Assembly (NCBI GenBank): GCA_963841205.1
Contig: CAWJCH010000007.1
Location: 1-64,000, forward strand
DNA: 64,000 nucleotides
Direction: 5' to 3'
Source: CAWAWP01 sp963841205
GTDB taxonomy: Bacteria; Chloroflexota; Ktedonobacteria; Ktedonobacterales; JADMIN01
The stretch's first letter is position 1, and every line of letters begins with the position of its first letter. This document shows positions 27,852 through 37,523 of this stretch, in pieces. The position numbers and the translations under genes were made by a program. The notes beneath the pieces are model-generated. The model worked only from the letters and a program-made list of their open reading frames with translations. It had not been told where the DNA came from and searched no databases.

Positions 27852-28454
27852 GGACAACCCCCCTGCGCATTAATGCGACACCCCTGAATGCCACGCATGA
27901 GGTATGGCGCTAATTACGTCATAAACTCGACATGAACATCACATGGCAAGGCTACGCGCTGATTGTCCGGGCATACGAAACTATTACGACACCAACTCAA
28001 GACGCCTCTGTGAGGCTGGATCCGCCTGCTGAACCACTTCTCAAGTTGCTCGCTCGCGAACTTGCTAAAGATGACTAAGTGGACGAACAATTCGGCGAGT
28101 CGACAGCCCCCGATGGCGCCGCGCACGGAAAACGTTTCGGCATTCCGAAGAGGAGGTGCCGATGCCCCTGCAAGGGCCGGAGGAGATTGTGATACTGTCC
28201 CTCTCCCAGTACGGTCTGATGCGAGTCCGCGTAGTGCACGAGATGGATCACGCGGGCTAGAGATCCTCTTGTTGCGATCGCCCCTGCTAGAATGCCGGGA
28301 CAAACTTGGCCATTCCGAGACGCCCTAGTGCGCCCTCCCAGAGCCGAGTAAGAAGAGCGGCACTCTCACATGGAGGAAGCTACGCGAGAGCTCATTCGCC
28401 GACATTGATGAATTCAGGTTACTACTTTGTTGTGGACTTTTGCCGCTTCGGAGT
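27852..28454. other. Gap between two response regulator genes
   Basis: About 600 bases with no supported gene. It should hold the promoter of the regulator ending at 27087. No clear promoter boxes are visible. Confidence 0.5.
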
Positions 28455-29192
28455 TTAGGGCTCGAACTTGTAGCCGACTCCCCAGACCGTGCGCAGGTGG
28501 CGCGGTCTCGACGCGTCCAACTCGACCTTTTCCCTAAGGCGGCGCATATGAACAGTGACTGTACGGCTATCTCCGTAGTAACTGTACTGCCAGACATGCT
28601 GTAGGAGCTGCTGGCGCGTGAAGACCTGTTTGGGATGGGAAGCGAGAAAATACAGGAGATCGAATTCCTTGGCAGTAAGGTCAAGCGGCGTCCCATCGCG
28701 CAGGACCTCCCGCTGCTGCGGGCGGATCACTAAGTTGCCCATGCGCAATGAGTCGTCGAGGATGATGGCAGGGACACCACCGGCATCTATTCGCCGGAGG
28801 ATCGCCTGCACGCGCATCACGAGTTCGCGGGGGCGGAACGGCTTGGTGATGTAGTCGTCGGCGCCCACGCTGAACCCAACGAGCTTATCCGCCTCATCGA
28901 CTCGACCCGTCACGATCAGGATCGGAACCGCGCTCACCGAGCGCAGCTGGCTGGCCAACTCGAATCCGTCCATCCCAGGCAAGCCCACGTCGAGTATGAT
29001 GAGATCAGGCGGATGCGTGCCAAAGACCTTAAGCGCATCCACACCGTTCGCAACTTGAACGACCTCGTACCCTTCGGCCTGGAGATACTGGGCGATGACC
29101 TCACGCGCGTATGCCTCATCCTCCACGATGAGGATACGGTGAGGAATCGACGATTCAGGCCGTGCGATCCCTGCGTAATTGGCTTGAAACAT
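28455..29192 (-). CDS. OmpR/PhoB-type response regulator
   Basis: A 245-residue regulator with an N-terminal receiver (RILIVEDEAYAREVI, phosphoacceptor Asp in LIILDVGLPGMDG, Thr in LIVTGRV, Lys in TKPFRPREL). The C-terminal winged helix (DLTAKEFDLLYFLASHP, RQQLLQHVWQYSYYG, TVTVHMRRLREKVE, VWGVGYKFEP) binds DNA. It is about 65-70% identical by eye to the 27087 regulator but has ordinary codon use, so it is an older paralogue. ATG 29192 is preceded by ggcggag at good spacing. No sensor gene is adjacent. The next gene upstream on the same strand is the LuxR giant, 258 bases away. Confidence 0.93.
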   Translation of the reverse strand: MFQANYAGIARPESSIPHRILIVEDEAYAREVIAQYLQAEGYEVVQVANGVDALKVFGTHPPDLIILDVGLPGMDGFELASQLRSVSAVPILIVTGRVDEADKLVGFSVGADDYITKPFRPRELVMRVQAILRRIDAGGVPAIILDDSLRMGNLVIRPQQREVLRDGTPLDLTAKEFDLLYFLASHPKQVFTRQQLLQHVWQYSYYGDSRTVTVHMRRLREKVELDASRPRHLRTVWGVGYKFEP

Positions 29193-29449
29193 CGGGTCTC
29201 CGCCTTGCCTCATCCAGTGCCGCGGTTCAAATGGGCGCCCTCGCAACGAAGTCGGATTTGCTGCACGCTCTGCTCGCCGTGGTGACGGCTGGGAGGAACG
29301 TGCTCTCGGCAAGCGTACGTACCACGCCACATCCCGTGCGAGGGAGTTACACTTCATAGTGCAGACGATGCCTTACTGAATTAGTGGAAGGCGTCAGGAG
29401 GTTGTTACGAATGGTTGCGGCGAGAGGCGCCCGGTTTGGCAACTGGAAC

Positions 29450-32400
29450 TCAGAGCAGTCCGAGGATCCGAGCCTGGGCCACTGCCTGCAGGCGACTTGT
29501 GACGTCCAGCTTGGCGAGGATTTCGTGAACATGGCGACTGGCCGTACCCAGCGCGACGACTAGCTCTCGGGCGAGATCTCGATTGGAGAATCCCTGCGCC
29601 AACAACGTCAACACTTGATGCTGACGCGCGGTCAACAGTGGCTTTTGCCAGCTTGACGCCTTCGAGCGTCGCTCTGTCGTGGCCGGAAGCGCGTCGCGAG
29701 GCGGAGCGGATACGGAAACCACTTCCTTGTTACCATCCATCCTGCTGAAGGCGACCCACAGCGTGTCGACGATGTGCAACTGCACACGACGATGGCCATG
29801 TTTCATGCGCAGGCCAGCACCCTCGCCGGCCGAGAGGGACTGGTTAAGCAGGCGGCGCACCGGCTCGCCCATCTCGAGAAAGACGCGCACTGCCCCTTCG
29901 GGATCGGCCATTTCGAGTGCCTGCCGAAGCGCGTTAAATGCGCCGTGAGCATTGCCGAGTGCGTCGAGCGCCGTCGCTTCCAGCACGAGCGCCTCGAGTG
30001 CCTGGCTCATTCGCCCCGCCATGGTAGCCGCCTCGAGCACGCCAGCCGCGAGCCCGAGCGCGAGGCTGAAACGTCTCTCAGAGAGGTACGTCCTGGCCAA
30101 GACCAGCCGCTCGTCATCGCAGACACGCAGAGGAATCAAATGGCCGCCAGCATGCTCGACGCCCATGATTCGCTCTACGCGCCGCGCCCAACCGCTAGCC
30201 AACGCTTGCTCCCCCTGGAGCAGCCAGAGGCGGGCCCGCGCGCCCTCGAGGGCGCGCGAGATCCATCTACTCGCTGCGGCGCCCGATTCGTGCCCCAGCG
30301 CGAGGGCATCGTCCAGGATCGCTCGCGCCCCGGCCGCGTCGCCTTGTGCCTGCCATACACGCGCGAGCGCACTGTACCCCATCAGCACCACCAACGGAGA
30401 ACTCTGCAGAGTAATCGCCCTCTCGAGGTGCACAGCAGCTCCGTCGAGATCGTAACGCTCGTACTGTGCTAATCCTAGAGCTAGCTCGAGGACGGCGTCG
30501 TCCCCTGTTGCGTGGCGTTTATCAACTCTCGCCGCGGGGCGTTGACATAGGGATAGAGCCTCACGGACGCGACCTTGTTCGAGCAGCGCCAGCGCAAGCG
30601 CGGCACCGCTCTCCGCGCTATTCACTACAGAGGGCCGATTCTGGCCCGTATCAAGCAGTCCGCGGAGCGTGCGGGATCCGGTGATGGGGTCTCCAGCAAG
30701 CAGTTGGCTCGTGCCTTGGTTGAGCAGTGCCAGGCTGCGCCAAGCATGATCTGCCGGCAACGTCGCCAAGGCACGCTCGCTACGCTCCGCAGACCGGTCG
30801 AGGTCGCCGACTAACAGGGCTGCCGACGACTGTAAAGCAGCGATCTCTCCAGATAGGCTGCGTGACCTAGCGAATGTCCTGCTGGGGTGGACCAACACTG
30901 CTGCGTCTTCTGCCTCGCGCAGGCGTCGTTTGAACGCATCGACGCGGCCTGCGCGCATCGACAGCCATGCATCCATGACGCACAGTCGCGGCCGTGCGCG
31001 TACGACATGCTCGGGCAGCATTGCAAGCCAATGCTGCAGCGTACCGTTTCCGCCTAACCCGAGCGCTCCATCGATGAACCTCTCCACGAGCGCTGCGGCA
31101 CGGTCGGGCACATCGGCAACCAGCGCATACTCGATCGCTTCCTGTGGATAACCCTGCGCCTCGGACCATCCGCTGGCTCGAAGGGCCAACTCGCGCCAAC
31201 GCTCCGGCTGTGTTTCTTTTAGGTGGATCCCTAGAACGTCGCGGACTTGTGGGTTAAGACGATACCACTCCCCGCGGTCATCTAGCGCCTCGATGAAAGT
31301 GCGGCCCTGGACGAGCGATTCGAGCATCTCCGTCGAATTGTTCGATCCGGTCGCGGCGGCGCAAAGTTCGGGGCAGAGTCTATCGAGGATGGAGATGCTC
31401 ATCAGGAATAGCTGCGTCTCAGTGGACAATCGCGCCATCGCCTCGCCTATCAGGTGATCGGATTCAAGCGAGCGGAAGCCGCCGGAGCGATCGATCCTAG
31501 CGCCATTGCCGTCGCTATCCCGCCAGGCAAGTTCGGCCGCACGCAAGCCCGCCGCCCGCCCGTCCGCGCGGACGTGGATCGCCGTAATCTCGGAGCCGGT
31601 CAAAGTACGTCCGATGCGTCCGCGGACAAAGGCAGTAGTTTCGGGGAGGGTGAAGCGCAGATCATCGACCTCCAGTTCCACCAACCGGCGTCGGGCGCGC
31701 AGCTGCGCCAAGGGCCACGGAGGAGATCTTCGGCTGGCGGCAATGACGTGGACTTGCGGCGGGATATGTGTGACGAAGTCCACAATGGCTGCTTGAAGTG
31801 GCGAGTCGCCTTCCCCAAGCGCGTCGTAGTTGTCCAGGAATACATAGACCTGTTCAGCGATGCTATCGAGCAGGTTCAGAAGGGCGCTGACTCCCATGAT
31901 GGTCCCTGCTGCGTGTGTGAAAAGGGGCAACACGCTGCCCGCGACACCGGGCGCGAAGCCATCGAGCGCATATACCACGTCGGACCAGAAGTGTGCGTGG
32001 TCGAGGTCGTTTTCGTCGAGCGTCACCCAGGCGATGTAGGCGCCCTCCGACCGCAGTTCCTCGGCGAACTGCGCGAGCAGCTCCGTCTTGCCGTACCCAG
32101 CGGGTGCAATCACGAGTGTCGCCGGCGCCCGGCTGGACCGCGACAGGAGCTGGATCAGCCGCGGGCGAGCGATCAGCCGCGGTGCGGGGTGAGGGACGAC
32201 CAATCTGGTGGACGTACGAGACACATCTCGCATCGTCGAAACCGGGCTCTCGACGTGCTTGAGAGCGGCGCTCTGCCGTGGTACAAGGCGCCCCCCGAGT
32301 GGCGTACGCCCGGCTGGGCCGCTCGTCGGTGTCTTAGCACTCGAGCGATCCAGCAAGACTCGCCGAGCCTGATCCAGACGCTCCAATGTGAGCGCCTCGG

Positions 32401-32668
32401 TCTTGCCGATGTAGGTGCTGTGAAGTTTGCCATTGAGCCGCTTGTAAGCTTCCCAATGCCAGCCGTTTCGGTGCGTGCGCCGACGCACGGTGAACGAGAC
32501 TGGCGGGTCGTCGCAGGCGAACGCCGTCGCCAAATCGATCCACGAGAACCATTCGGGCGAGCCCACGCGGATGGTTCTCCGGCGAACGCCGTCGGCCGAT
32601 TCTTCGGTTAGCACCCCACCGCGCACATGCCATCGCGGCCTTTGGTGAACATTTCGTGGACTTGACAT
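29450..32668 (-). CDS. MalT-type large ATP-binding LuxR regulator with extra N-terminal domain
   Basis: A 1072-residue signal-transduction ATPase (STAND). Residues 1-110 form an extra domain with 'VSFTVRRRTHRNGWHWEAYKR' and 'GKLHSTYIGKTEALTLERL', a pattern resembling short integrase-arm-like or DUF-type nucleic-acid-binding modules. The NTPase follows: Walker A at 188-195 (APAGYGKT) and Walker B VYVFLDNYDAL. A long helical TPR-like region (about 500-930) senses ligand. A C-terminal LuxR helix-turn-helix (LLTARQHQVLTLLAQGFSNRDLARELVVALGTASRHVHEILAKL) binds DNA. MalT-type proteins are activated by a small molecule and ATP. ATG 32668 has only a weak Shine-Dalgarno. No obvious target operon adjoins it. 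Confidence 0.9.
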   Translation of the reverse strand: MSSPRNVHQRPRWHVRGGVLTEESADGVRRRTIRVGSPEWFSWIDLATAFACDDPPVSFTVRRRTHRNGWHWEAYKRLNGKLHSTYIGKTEALTLERLDQARRVLLDRSSAKTPTSGPAGRTPLGGRLVPRQSAALKHVESPVSTMRDVSRTSTRLVVPHPAPRLIARPRLIQLLSRSSRAPATLVIAPAGYGKTELLAQFAEELRSEGAYIAWVTLDENDLDHAHFWSDVVYALDGFAPGVAGSVLPLFTHAAGTIMGVSALLNLLDSIAEQVYVFLDNYDALGEGDSPLQAAIVDFVTHIPPQVHVIAASRRSPPWPLAQLRARRRLVELEVDDLRFTLPETTAFVRGRIGRTLTGSEITAIHVRADGRAAGLRAAELAWRDSDGNGARIDRSGGFRSLESDHLIGEAMARLSTETQLFLMSISILDRLCPELCAAATGSNNSTEMLESLVQGRTFIEALDDRGEWYRLNPQVRDVLGIHLKETQPERWRELALRASGWSEAQGYPQEAIEYALVADVPDRAAALVERFIDGALGLGGNGTLQHWLAMLPEHVVRARPRLCVMDAWLSMRAGRVDAFKRRLREAEDAAVLVHPSRTFARSRSLSGEIAALQSSAALLVGDLDRSAERSERALATLPADHAWRSLALLNQGTSQLLAGDPITGSRTLRGLLDTGQNRPSVVNSAESGAALALALLEQGRVREALSLCQRPAARVDKRHATGDDAVLELALGLAQYERYDLDGAAVHLERAITLQSSPLVVLMGYSALARVWQAQGDAAGARAILDDALALGHESGAAASRWISRALEGARARLWLLQGEQALASGWARRVERIMGVEHAGGHLIPLRVCDDERLVLARTYLSERRFSLALGLAAGVLEAATMAGRMSQALEALVLEATALDALGNAHGAFNALRQALEMADPEGAVRVFLEMGEPVRRLLNQSLSAGEGAGLRMKHGHRRVQLHIVDTLWVAFSRMDGNKEVVSVSAPPRDALPATTERRSKASSWQKPLLTARQHQVLTLLAQGFSNRDLARELVVALGTASRHVHEILAKLDVTSRLQAVAQARILGLL

Positions 32669-33360
32669 GTCGCCCGCTCACTCGTCAAATTAGCCAACAC
32701 TAATGGCCAACATCGAACGATTTCGCGACTAAATCGACGGCACGGAGAAGGCGTTCGTTCGGGTTATCGGGCCCAGAGAGCATGCCGGTTGCATGGTAGG
32801 TTCGCCCCCCTCACAACACGGCAGCGACACCCGCCTACTCGGTCAAACAACGAAACCTGCCGACTCGGTCAAAGAGGACTCTCGACATCCTCATCCCGTC
32901 ATGGGCCTCATCGCCCCTAGCGAAGCCGTGAAGAACCCCAGGCGTAGCGAGCCTCGGATGTCCTAAGATGAACGTCGATGCGCACGCGGTGTTGTAATTC
33001 TGCGTAAGATGTGCCAAATTGCGCATGTGCAATCGACTTATGGCAAGTATACTCTGAACCGCAAGTAATCTCTGCAACGATGGAACAAAAGCAGTCGTTT
33101 GGCAAGCTGACGAACGGCTATTAGGCATGTGCCGTGAGATATCGAAGAGATATCGATGAGACACGAAGTGCGTGGGTGGAGGGCCCCGGGCCGCACCGCT
33201 TCGCCGTAGGTCGCGAACGCGGCTTCCAATGGCGGCTCGCAACGGATTGCGAGGTTCAGCATTGCGAGGTTCAGCATTGTACGCGAACGTTTCGACAACG
33301 TGGCCCTACCGGTCACCACGACGCGCGGGTCACCCACTTGCGGGAGTGGGCGGCGCTACT
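32669..33360. other. Divergent intergenic region
   Basis: About 690 bases between divergent LuxR-type genes. It contains a 15-bp tandem repeat (33249-33278) and an AT-rich block near 32680-32720. No gene is supported. Confidence 0.5.
33249..33278. repeat. Two tandem copies of a 15-bp unit
   Basis: The unit gcgaggttcagcatt occurs twice without a gap, 83 bases before the start of the NarL-type regulator. It may be a regulator site or a simple duplication. Confidence 0.7.
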
Positions 33361-34092
33361 GTGAACTCCGACCATCAGTTGAGCAGACGTCCGCGGAAAT
33401 TGCGGCTCCTGTTGGTCGATGATCACGAGATGATCCGTCGCGGCCTGCGTGCCGTTGTGGAGGCGACGCACGACGACTGGGAGATCTGCGGTGAGGCGGC
33501 CGATGGCCGCTCGGCCGTCGAGATGGCAGTGCGGTTGCAACCCGACGTGGTGGTGATGGACGTCATTATGGGCAACGAGAACGGCAGTACGCGCCAACGG
33601 GAAGGCATCGAAGCCACGCGCGAAATCCGCCTCCGAGTGCCGGAAGCGGAGGTCGTCATCTACACGATGTCCGATGAGGAGCATGTCATCCAGGCGGTTG
33701 CGGCCGCCGGAGCCCATGGCTGCGTGCAAAAGTCAGAGCCCGGCGAACACCTGCTCACCGCGATCGAAGCGGTTGCCCGCCATCAACCGTTTTTTTTCAC
33801 TATGCACGCCAACCAGCCGTTCGTGGCCCAGCGCACTGCACGCGCTTCGGCCACCGACCAGATGGCCCCGATCCGCGATCTCACACCCCGTCAGCTCGAT
33901 GTCGTCCGAATGCTGGCCCAAGGGATGAGCAATCATGAGGTTGGGAAAGCGCTCGGCATCACCACGAACACGGCCAAGACGCATCGCGCCGCGATCATGC
34001 GTCGGCTGGACGCCACCAGCATCGTCGATGTCGTACTCTGGGCTTTACGACACAATCTCGTCGATCCGGTGGATCCCTTTGCCGTGGACTGA
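33361..34092 (+). CDS. NarL/FixJ-type response regulator
   Basis: A 243-residue regulator. The receiver has acidic pocket LLLVDDHEMIRRG, phosphoacceptor Asp in VVVMDVIMGNENG, Thr in VIYTMSD and Lys in CVQKSEPGEHLL. The C-terminal LuxR helix-turn-helix is DLTPRQLDVVRMLAQGMSNHEVGKALGITTNTAKTHRAAIMRRL. GTG 33361 begins the receiver with an 18-residue lead. Longer in-frame starts exist, but the extra sequence includes the tandem repeat and looks non-coding. It is convergent with, and about 100 bases from, a HisKA_3 kinase of the matching class, so the two very likely form a two-component pair. Confidence 0.9.
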   Translation: MNSDHQLSRRPRKLRLLLVDDHEMIRRGLRAVVEATHDDWEICGEAADGRSAVEMAVRLQPDVVVMDVIMGNENGSTRQREGIEATREIRLRVPEAEVVIYTMSDEEHVIQAVAAAGAHGCVQKSEPGEHLLTAIEAVARHQPFFFTMHANQPFVAQRTARASATDQMAPIRDLTPRQLDVVRMLAQGMSNHEVGKALGITTNTAKTHRAAIMRRLDATSIVDVVLWALRHNLVDPVDPFAVD

Positions 34093-34190
34093 CCCTAGGA
34101 TGGGCCGGCCGGTCGCATGCCGAGATGTTCGCTGATCCACCAGCCTGCCACACGCCGCTCTAAGCGGCGCGGGCGACCTGTGTCCCAGCT

Positions 34191-36692
34191 TCATGCAGGG
34201 CCCTCGGATACGGATGCGACGGCCAGCACTATCGTCCCTCTGGTACTGGATCGTATACGCAGCCACCCCCCCAATTGGCGCAGGCGCTGGCGCATACCGG
34301 GGATGCCGACGCCCAGCGTCATCGCGTTTTCGGGCTCCACGTCCTTCGATTGCGACGCCGCCGGCAAGCCGCGGCCATGGTCGATGACTATGAGGCGCAC
34401 GCTCTGTTTCCGACGTGCGAGCACGACTCGGGCGGTAGAACTTCCGGAATGGCGATAGACGTTGGCTAGGCATTCCTGAACGATGCGGAAGAGCGCTCGT
34501 TCGGTCTCCGCAGGCAACCGTCCCATGGTTGGCGCCGCCTGGAGATCGACGGTAATACCGCTCCGCTGGTTGAATCCCTTCACATACCAACTCAGTGCCG
34601 GAACGAGCCCCGCCATGTCGAGCTGAGGCGGATGCAGTAGATACGACAATGTACGCGTCTCGCGCATCGCCTGCTCCGCCAATGCCTGGCTGTCGGCCAG
34701 CATGCGTTGAAACCTGGCCTTGTTACGGATAGCTCCGCGAGCGACTGCCCGCAACGTCGTCAGGTTGAGGCTGAGTGCGGCAATGGTTTGGGCGGTACCA
34801 TCATGGAGGTCCCGTGCGAGGCTGCGGCGCTCTTCGTCCTGCACGGAGAGGAGACGCCGTGTCAATCGTTCACGTTCGTCTTCTGCCCGCTTGCGCTCGG
34901 TGATGTCTTCAAGTTGACTGACGAGGTGAACGGTGTTACCAGAGCCGCGCACGACCCCGGCGCTCAACCGCCCCCAAATTACGTGCCCCTGCTTGTGGAC
35001 ATAGCGTTTCTCCATCTGATAGCCTTGCGTCTCGCCGCGCACCGCGCGCTCGAACAGTTCGAGGTTCTTGTTGACGTCGTCCTTGTAGGTGATTTGGGCG
35101 AAGGTCAAGGCGCGCAACTCCTCGGTGGAATAGCCCAACATCTCGACCATAGGCCTATTCACCTCCAGGATGTGGCCGCTGATGTCTACGATAGCCATCC
35201 CGACACCGGCCGATTCGAAGGCCGTCCGGAAGCGGGCCTCGCTCGCCCGCAGCGCTTCCTCGTCTTGCTTGCGCCCGGTAATATCGCGCCCGATCGCCAG
35301 GAATTCGACAACGTTGCCCGACGAGTCGCGGATGGGATGATCGATCCATTGCTGCCACCTCACGCTGCCGTCGGGGCGCCGCACCTCGTGCTCACTGATC
35401 GTGGCGGACTCTGAACTCGCCAACAGCGTAGCGGTGAAATTGGCATAACGTTGGCGCGCCTTCTCGTCGAGCATTTCAACGAACTTGCTGCGGATGAGTT
35501 CCTCGTGCGTGCGTCCGTAGTAGCGGCAATAGGCCGCATTGACAAAGATCAGCGTACTGTCGGGTAGATAGCGGCAGATCATGTCGGTTTGCGTTTCCAC
35601 CAGGTCGCGGTAGCGCTCCTCGCTCTGCTCCATGGAGCTCTGAGCGTCCTCGCGCTCTTGCTCTAGGGCGCCAAGGCCTAAGACCGGCACCCCGATGGCT
35701 GCAAGGAACAGTTGCACCGCGAGAACAGCGTTCAGCCCAGGTTCCTCGGCGAACGGACCAGCCATCAGCGCGGTGCCGACCACCGCCCAGAGCGAGACCA
35801 CCGCCAGCGCGCTTGCGCTGCCCTCAATTCCAAATCGCACCGCTGCCCACAGGAGCACGGGGACGAGCAGGTAGAGCGAGGCCGCGCCTTTCGGAAAGCC
35901 CGGCAAGCTGCTGCCGAAAACGAACGCGCAGACCAGAGCGAGGGTGATGGTCAAAACCAGGGCCTCGACCATGCGCCTATTTGACCGGGTACGCCATCGA
36001 AGAGGCGTTGCGGCCAACTGCAGCACTATGATCGGGACAAACACCGCAATCGCCAGGACGCGGCCAAGATACCAGTTCTCGAATGTAGGCCAGTAGGCCT
36101 GGCCGAGGATGAGATGACGTAGCGCTGCCGCGAACGAGGCAGCCGGAATCGCGCCGCTACTCACGCACAAGATGAAGACGCCTACGTCTTTGACGCCGAT
36201 GGTTTGGTCGATTGGCCGTCCACCCGCCGCACGTATCGCGAGAAAGCGAGGGCGAATAGCCGAAAATCGGCGCATCATCCATGCAACGCTGATCGCCAGT
36301 AGTATGTCGGTGGCCCACTCGAGGAGAACCAGCGTAGGCGTCCGGCCGGGCTGGACAGCGAACCAAAGCTGTACTGGCGGCGCCGCTAGGACCAAGACCC
36401 ACCAGCGCACGGGAGGCGTGAACAGGAGGGCGCTGACGACGATAGCTATCGGAAAGTACAGCGGCCCGAGCGTCGGCGTGCCGGTCAGAGAGTATCGCGC
36501 CGAGAGGTCAGCCGTAACACACGTGACGATCGCATATGCGGCGCTGAACATGAGGACGTTTACGGCGAAACGCCAATGAATCCGCCGGACCTCGGGCAGG
36601 TACTTGATGAACGCCCACTGCTGTCGCAAGGTGACGTGACGTGAGCGATGCCTCCTTGCGGGAACAGCTATGCGCACGCGGACATCGTTCAT
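34191..36692 (-). CDS. MASE1-PAS-PAS sensor histidine kinase (NarX/HisKA_3 class)
   Basis: An 833-residue kinase. An N-terminal MASE1-like membrane sensor has about eight helices (residues 40-340, including 'LGPLYFPIAIVVSALLF', 'WPTFENWYLGRVLAIAVFVPII' and 'RFGIEGSASALAVVSLWAVV'). Two PAS/PAC domains follow (about 360-490 and 490-615). The HisKA_3 helix has catalytic His in SLARDLHDGTAQTIAALSL. The HATPase (ALFRIVQECLANVYRHSG, DHGRGLP, GVGIPGMRQRL) completes it. Partners of this class carry LuxR-type output, as does the convergent regulator at 33361-34092. ATG 36692 has ggagg 9 bases upstream; an in-frame ATG at 36707 is possible. Confidence 0.92.
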   Translation of the reverse strand: MNDVRVRIAVPARRHRSRHVTLRQQWAFIKYLPEVRRIHWRFAVNVLMFSAAYAIVTCVTADLSARYSLTGTPTLGPLYFPIAIVVSALLFTPPVRWWVLVLAAPPVQLWFAVQPGRTPTLVLLEWATDILLAISVAWMMRRFSAIRPRFLAIRAAGGRPIDQTIGVKDVGVFILCVSSGAIPAASFAAALRHLILGQAYWPTFENWYLGRVLAIAVFVPIIVLQLAATPLRWRTRSNRRMVEALVLTITLALVCAFVFGSSLPGFPKGAASLYLLVPVLLWAAVRFGIEGSASALAVVSLWAVVGTALMAGPFAEEPGLNAVLAVQLFLAAIGVPVLGLGALEQEREDAQSSMEQSEERYRDLVETQTDMICRYLPDSTLIFVNAAYCRYYGRTHEELIRSKFVEMLDEKARQRYANFTATLLASSESATISEHEVRRPDGSVRWQQWIDHPIRDSSGNVVEFLAIGRDITGRKQDEEALRASEARFRTAFESAGVGMAIVDISGHILEVNRPMVEMLGYSTEELRALTFAQITYKDDVNKNLELFERAVRGETQGYQMEKRYVHKQGHVIWGRLSAGVVRGSGNTVHLVSQLEDITERKRAEDERERLTRRLLSVQDEERRSLARDLHDGTAQTIAALSLNLTTLRAVARGAIRNKARFQRMLADSQALAEQAMRETRTLSYLLHPPQLDMAGLVPALSWYVKGFNQRSGITVDLQAAPTMGRLPAETERALFRIVQECLANVYRHSGSSTARVVLARRKQSVRLIVIDHGRGLPAASQSKDVEPENAMTLGVGIPGMRQRLRQLGGWLRIRSSTRGTIVLAVASVSEGPA

Positions 36693-37523
36693 TTCCTTAG
36701 CCTCCATTCAGATCAGTCGGCGTCGTGGAGCGCGCTGACCTTGCGGGTGTTCCCGCAATGGCCTATCGCAATCGAGCACTGGCTGCGTGAGGCGTCGTCG
36801 GTTTCCGTCCTGAGCGGACGCCGCGTTGCATTTTGCGTGGCACGGTTGATCATGTCAAGCGGCAGACATATCCCAAAAACATGTTCTTGTGGCGCCTCTC
36901 GGGGCGGCATTGGCGTAAGAAGTGCAGGACCTAAGCGGGATGAGCGGTTATCGCTAAGGCCATTGAAGCACGAAGCATGCGACTCGCGAACTGCTACGTC
37001 CGGTGCGCAATACTCCGAAGTGTGTAGGCATGGCTGCCCATGAGATAAATCGATCGGTTGTCTTGGCGCCAGTTTTCTCCGCGCTAGGGTAGTTCGCTCA
37101 TTGGAATGCAAGCGGTGCGCCCACACCGCGTGGGAGCCGAGGCAGACCGTCCCGCGATGTGAGCCGCCGATGAACTGCTCGCCAAACCAGTGTGCTCGCG
37201 GCGACCGTTGTGTCGAGGTGCTTTCGGCCAGAGTGGCCGGCTACGACTCCTGAAGTTCGTTACCTGCTCTCGCGAACTGTGATGCGGGCGTAATCGACTT
37301 GACGACGGTGTAACTCCTGTGAGGCACACTTGGGGCGGTCTTGACCAAAATGAAATCGGCGTGCCGCAGAACACCCTTGCGCAATTTAGGTGTTCCGCTC
37401 AGGTATGCGCTTGTCCGCACCGTTTTAACGTTCGTCTGGCTGCTTGCGCGGCGATGAGTTACGGGGCGACAGGAGCGATAGTGTGGCCGGCGGCCCCGAG
37501 CCAACTCGATTGAGGGAGCCCCA
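36693..37523. other. Divergent intergenic region between two kinase genes
   Basis: About 830 bases. No frame looks protein-like and I see no repeat. The last bases hold gaggg for the ATG at 37524. Confidence 0.5.

Noticed and set aside
26991..27887. 298-codon plus-strand frame over the response regulator
   Set aside because: Antisense of a highly G/C-biased regulator gene, with no motifs.
29210..29240. tRNA T-arm-like cggttcaaat
   Set aside because: No acceptor, D or anticodon stems can be folded around it.
33249..33278. CRISPR-like repeat
   Set aside because: Only two copies of 15 bases with no spacer between them. No array or cas gene is anywhere in the window.
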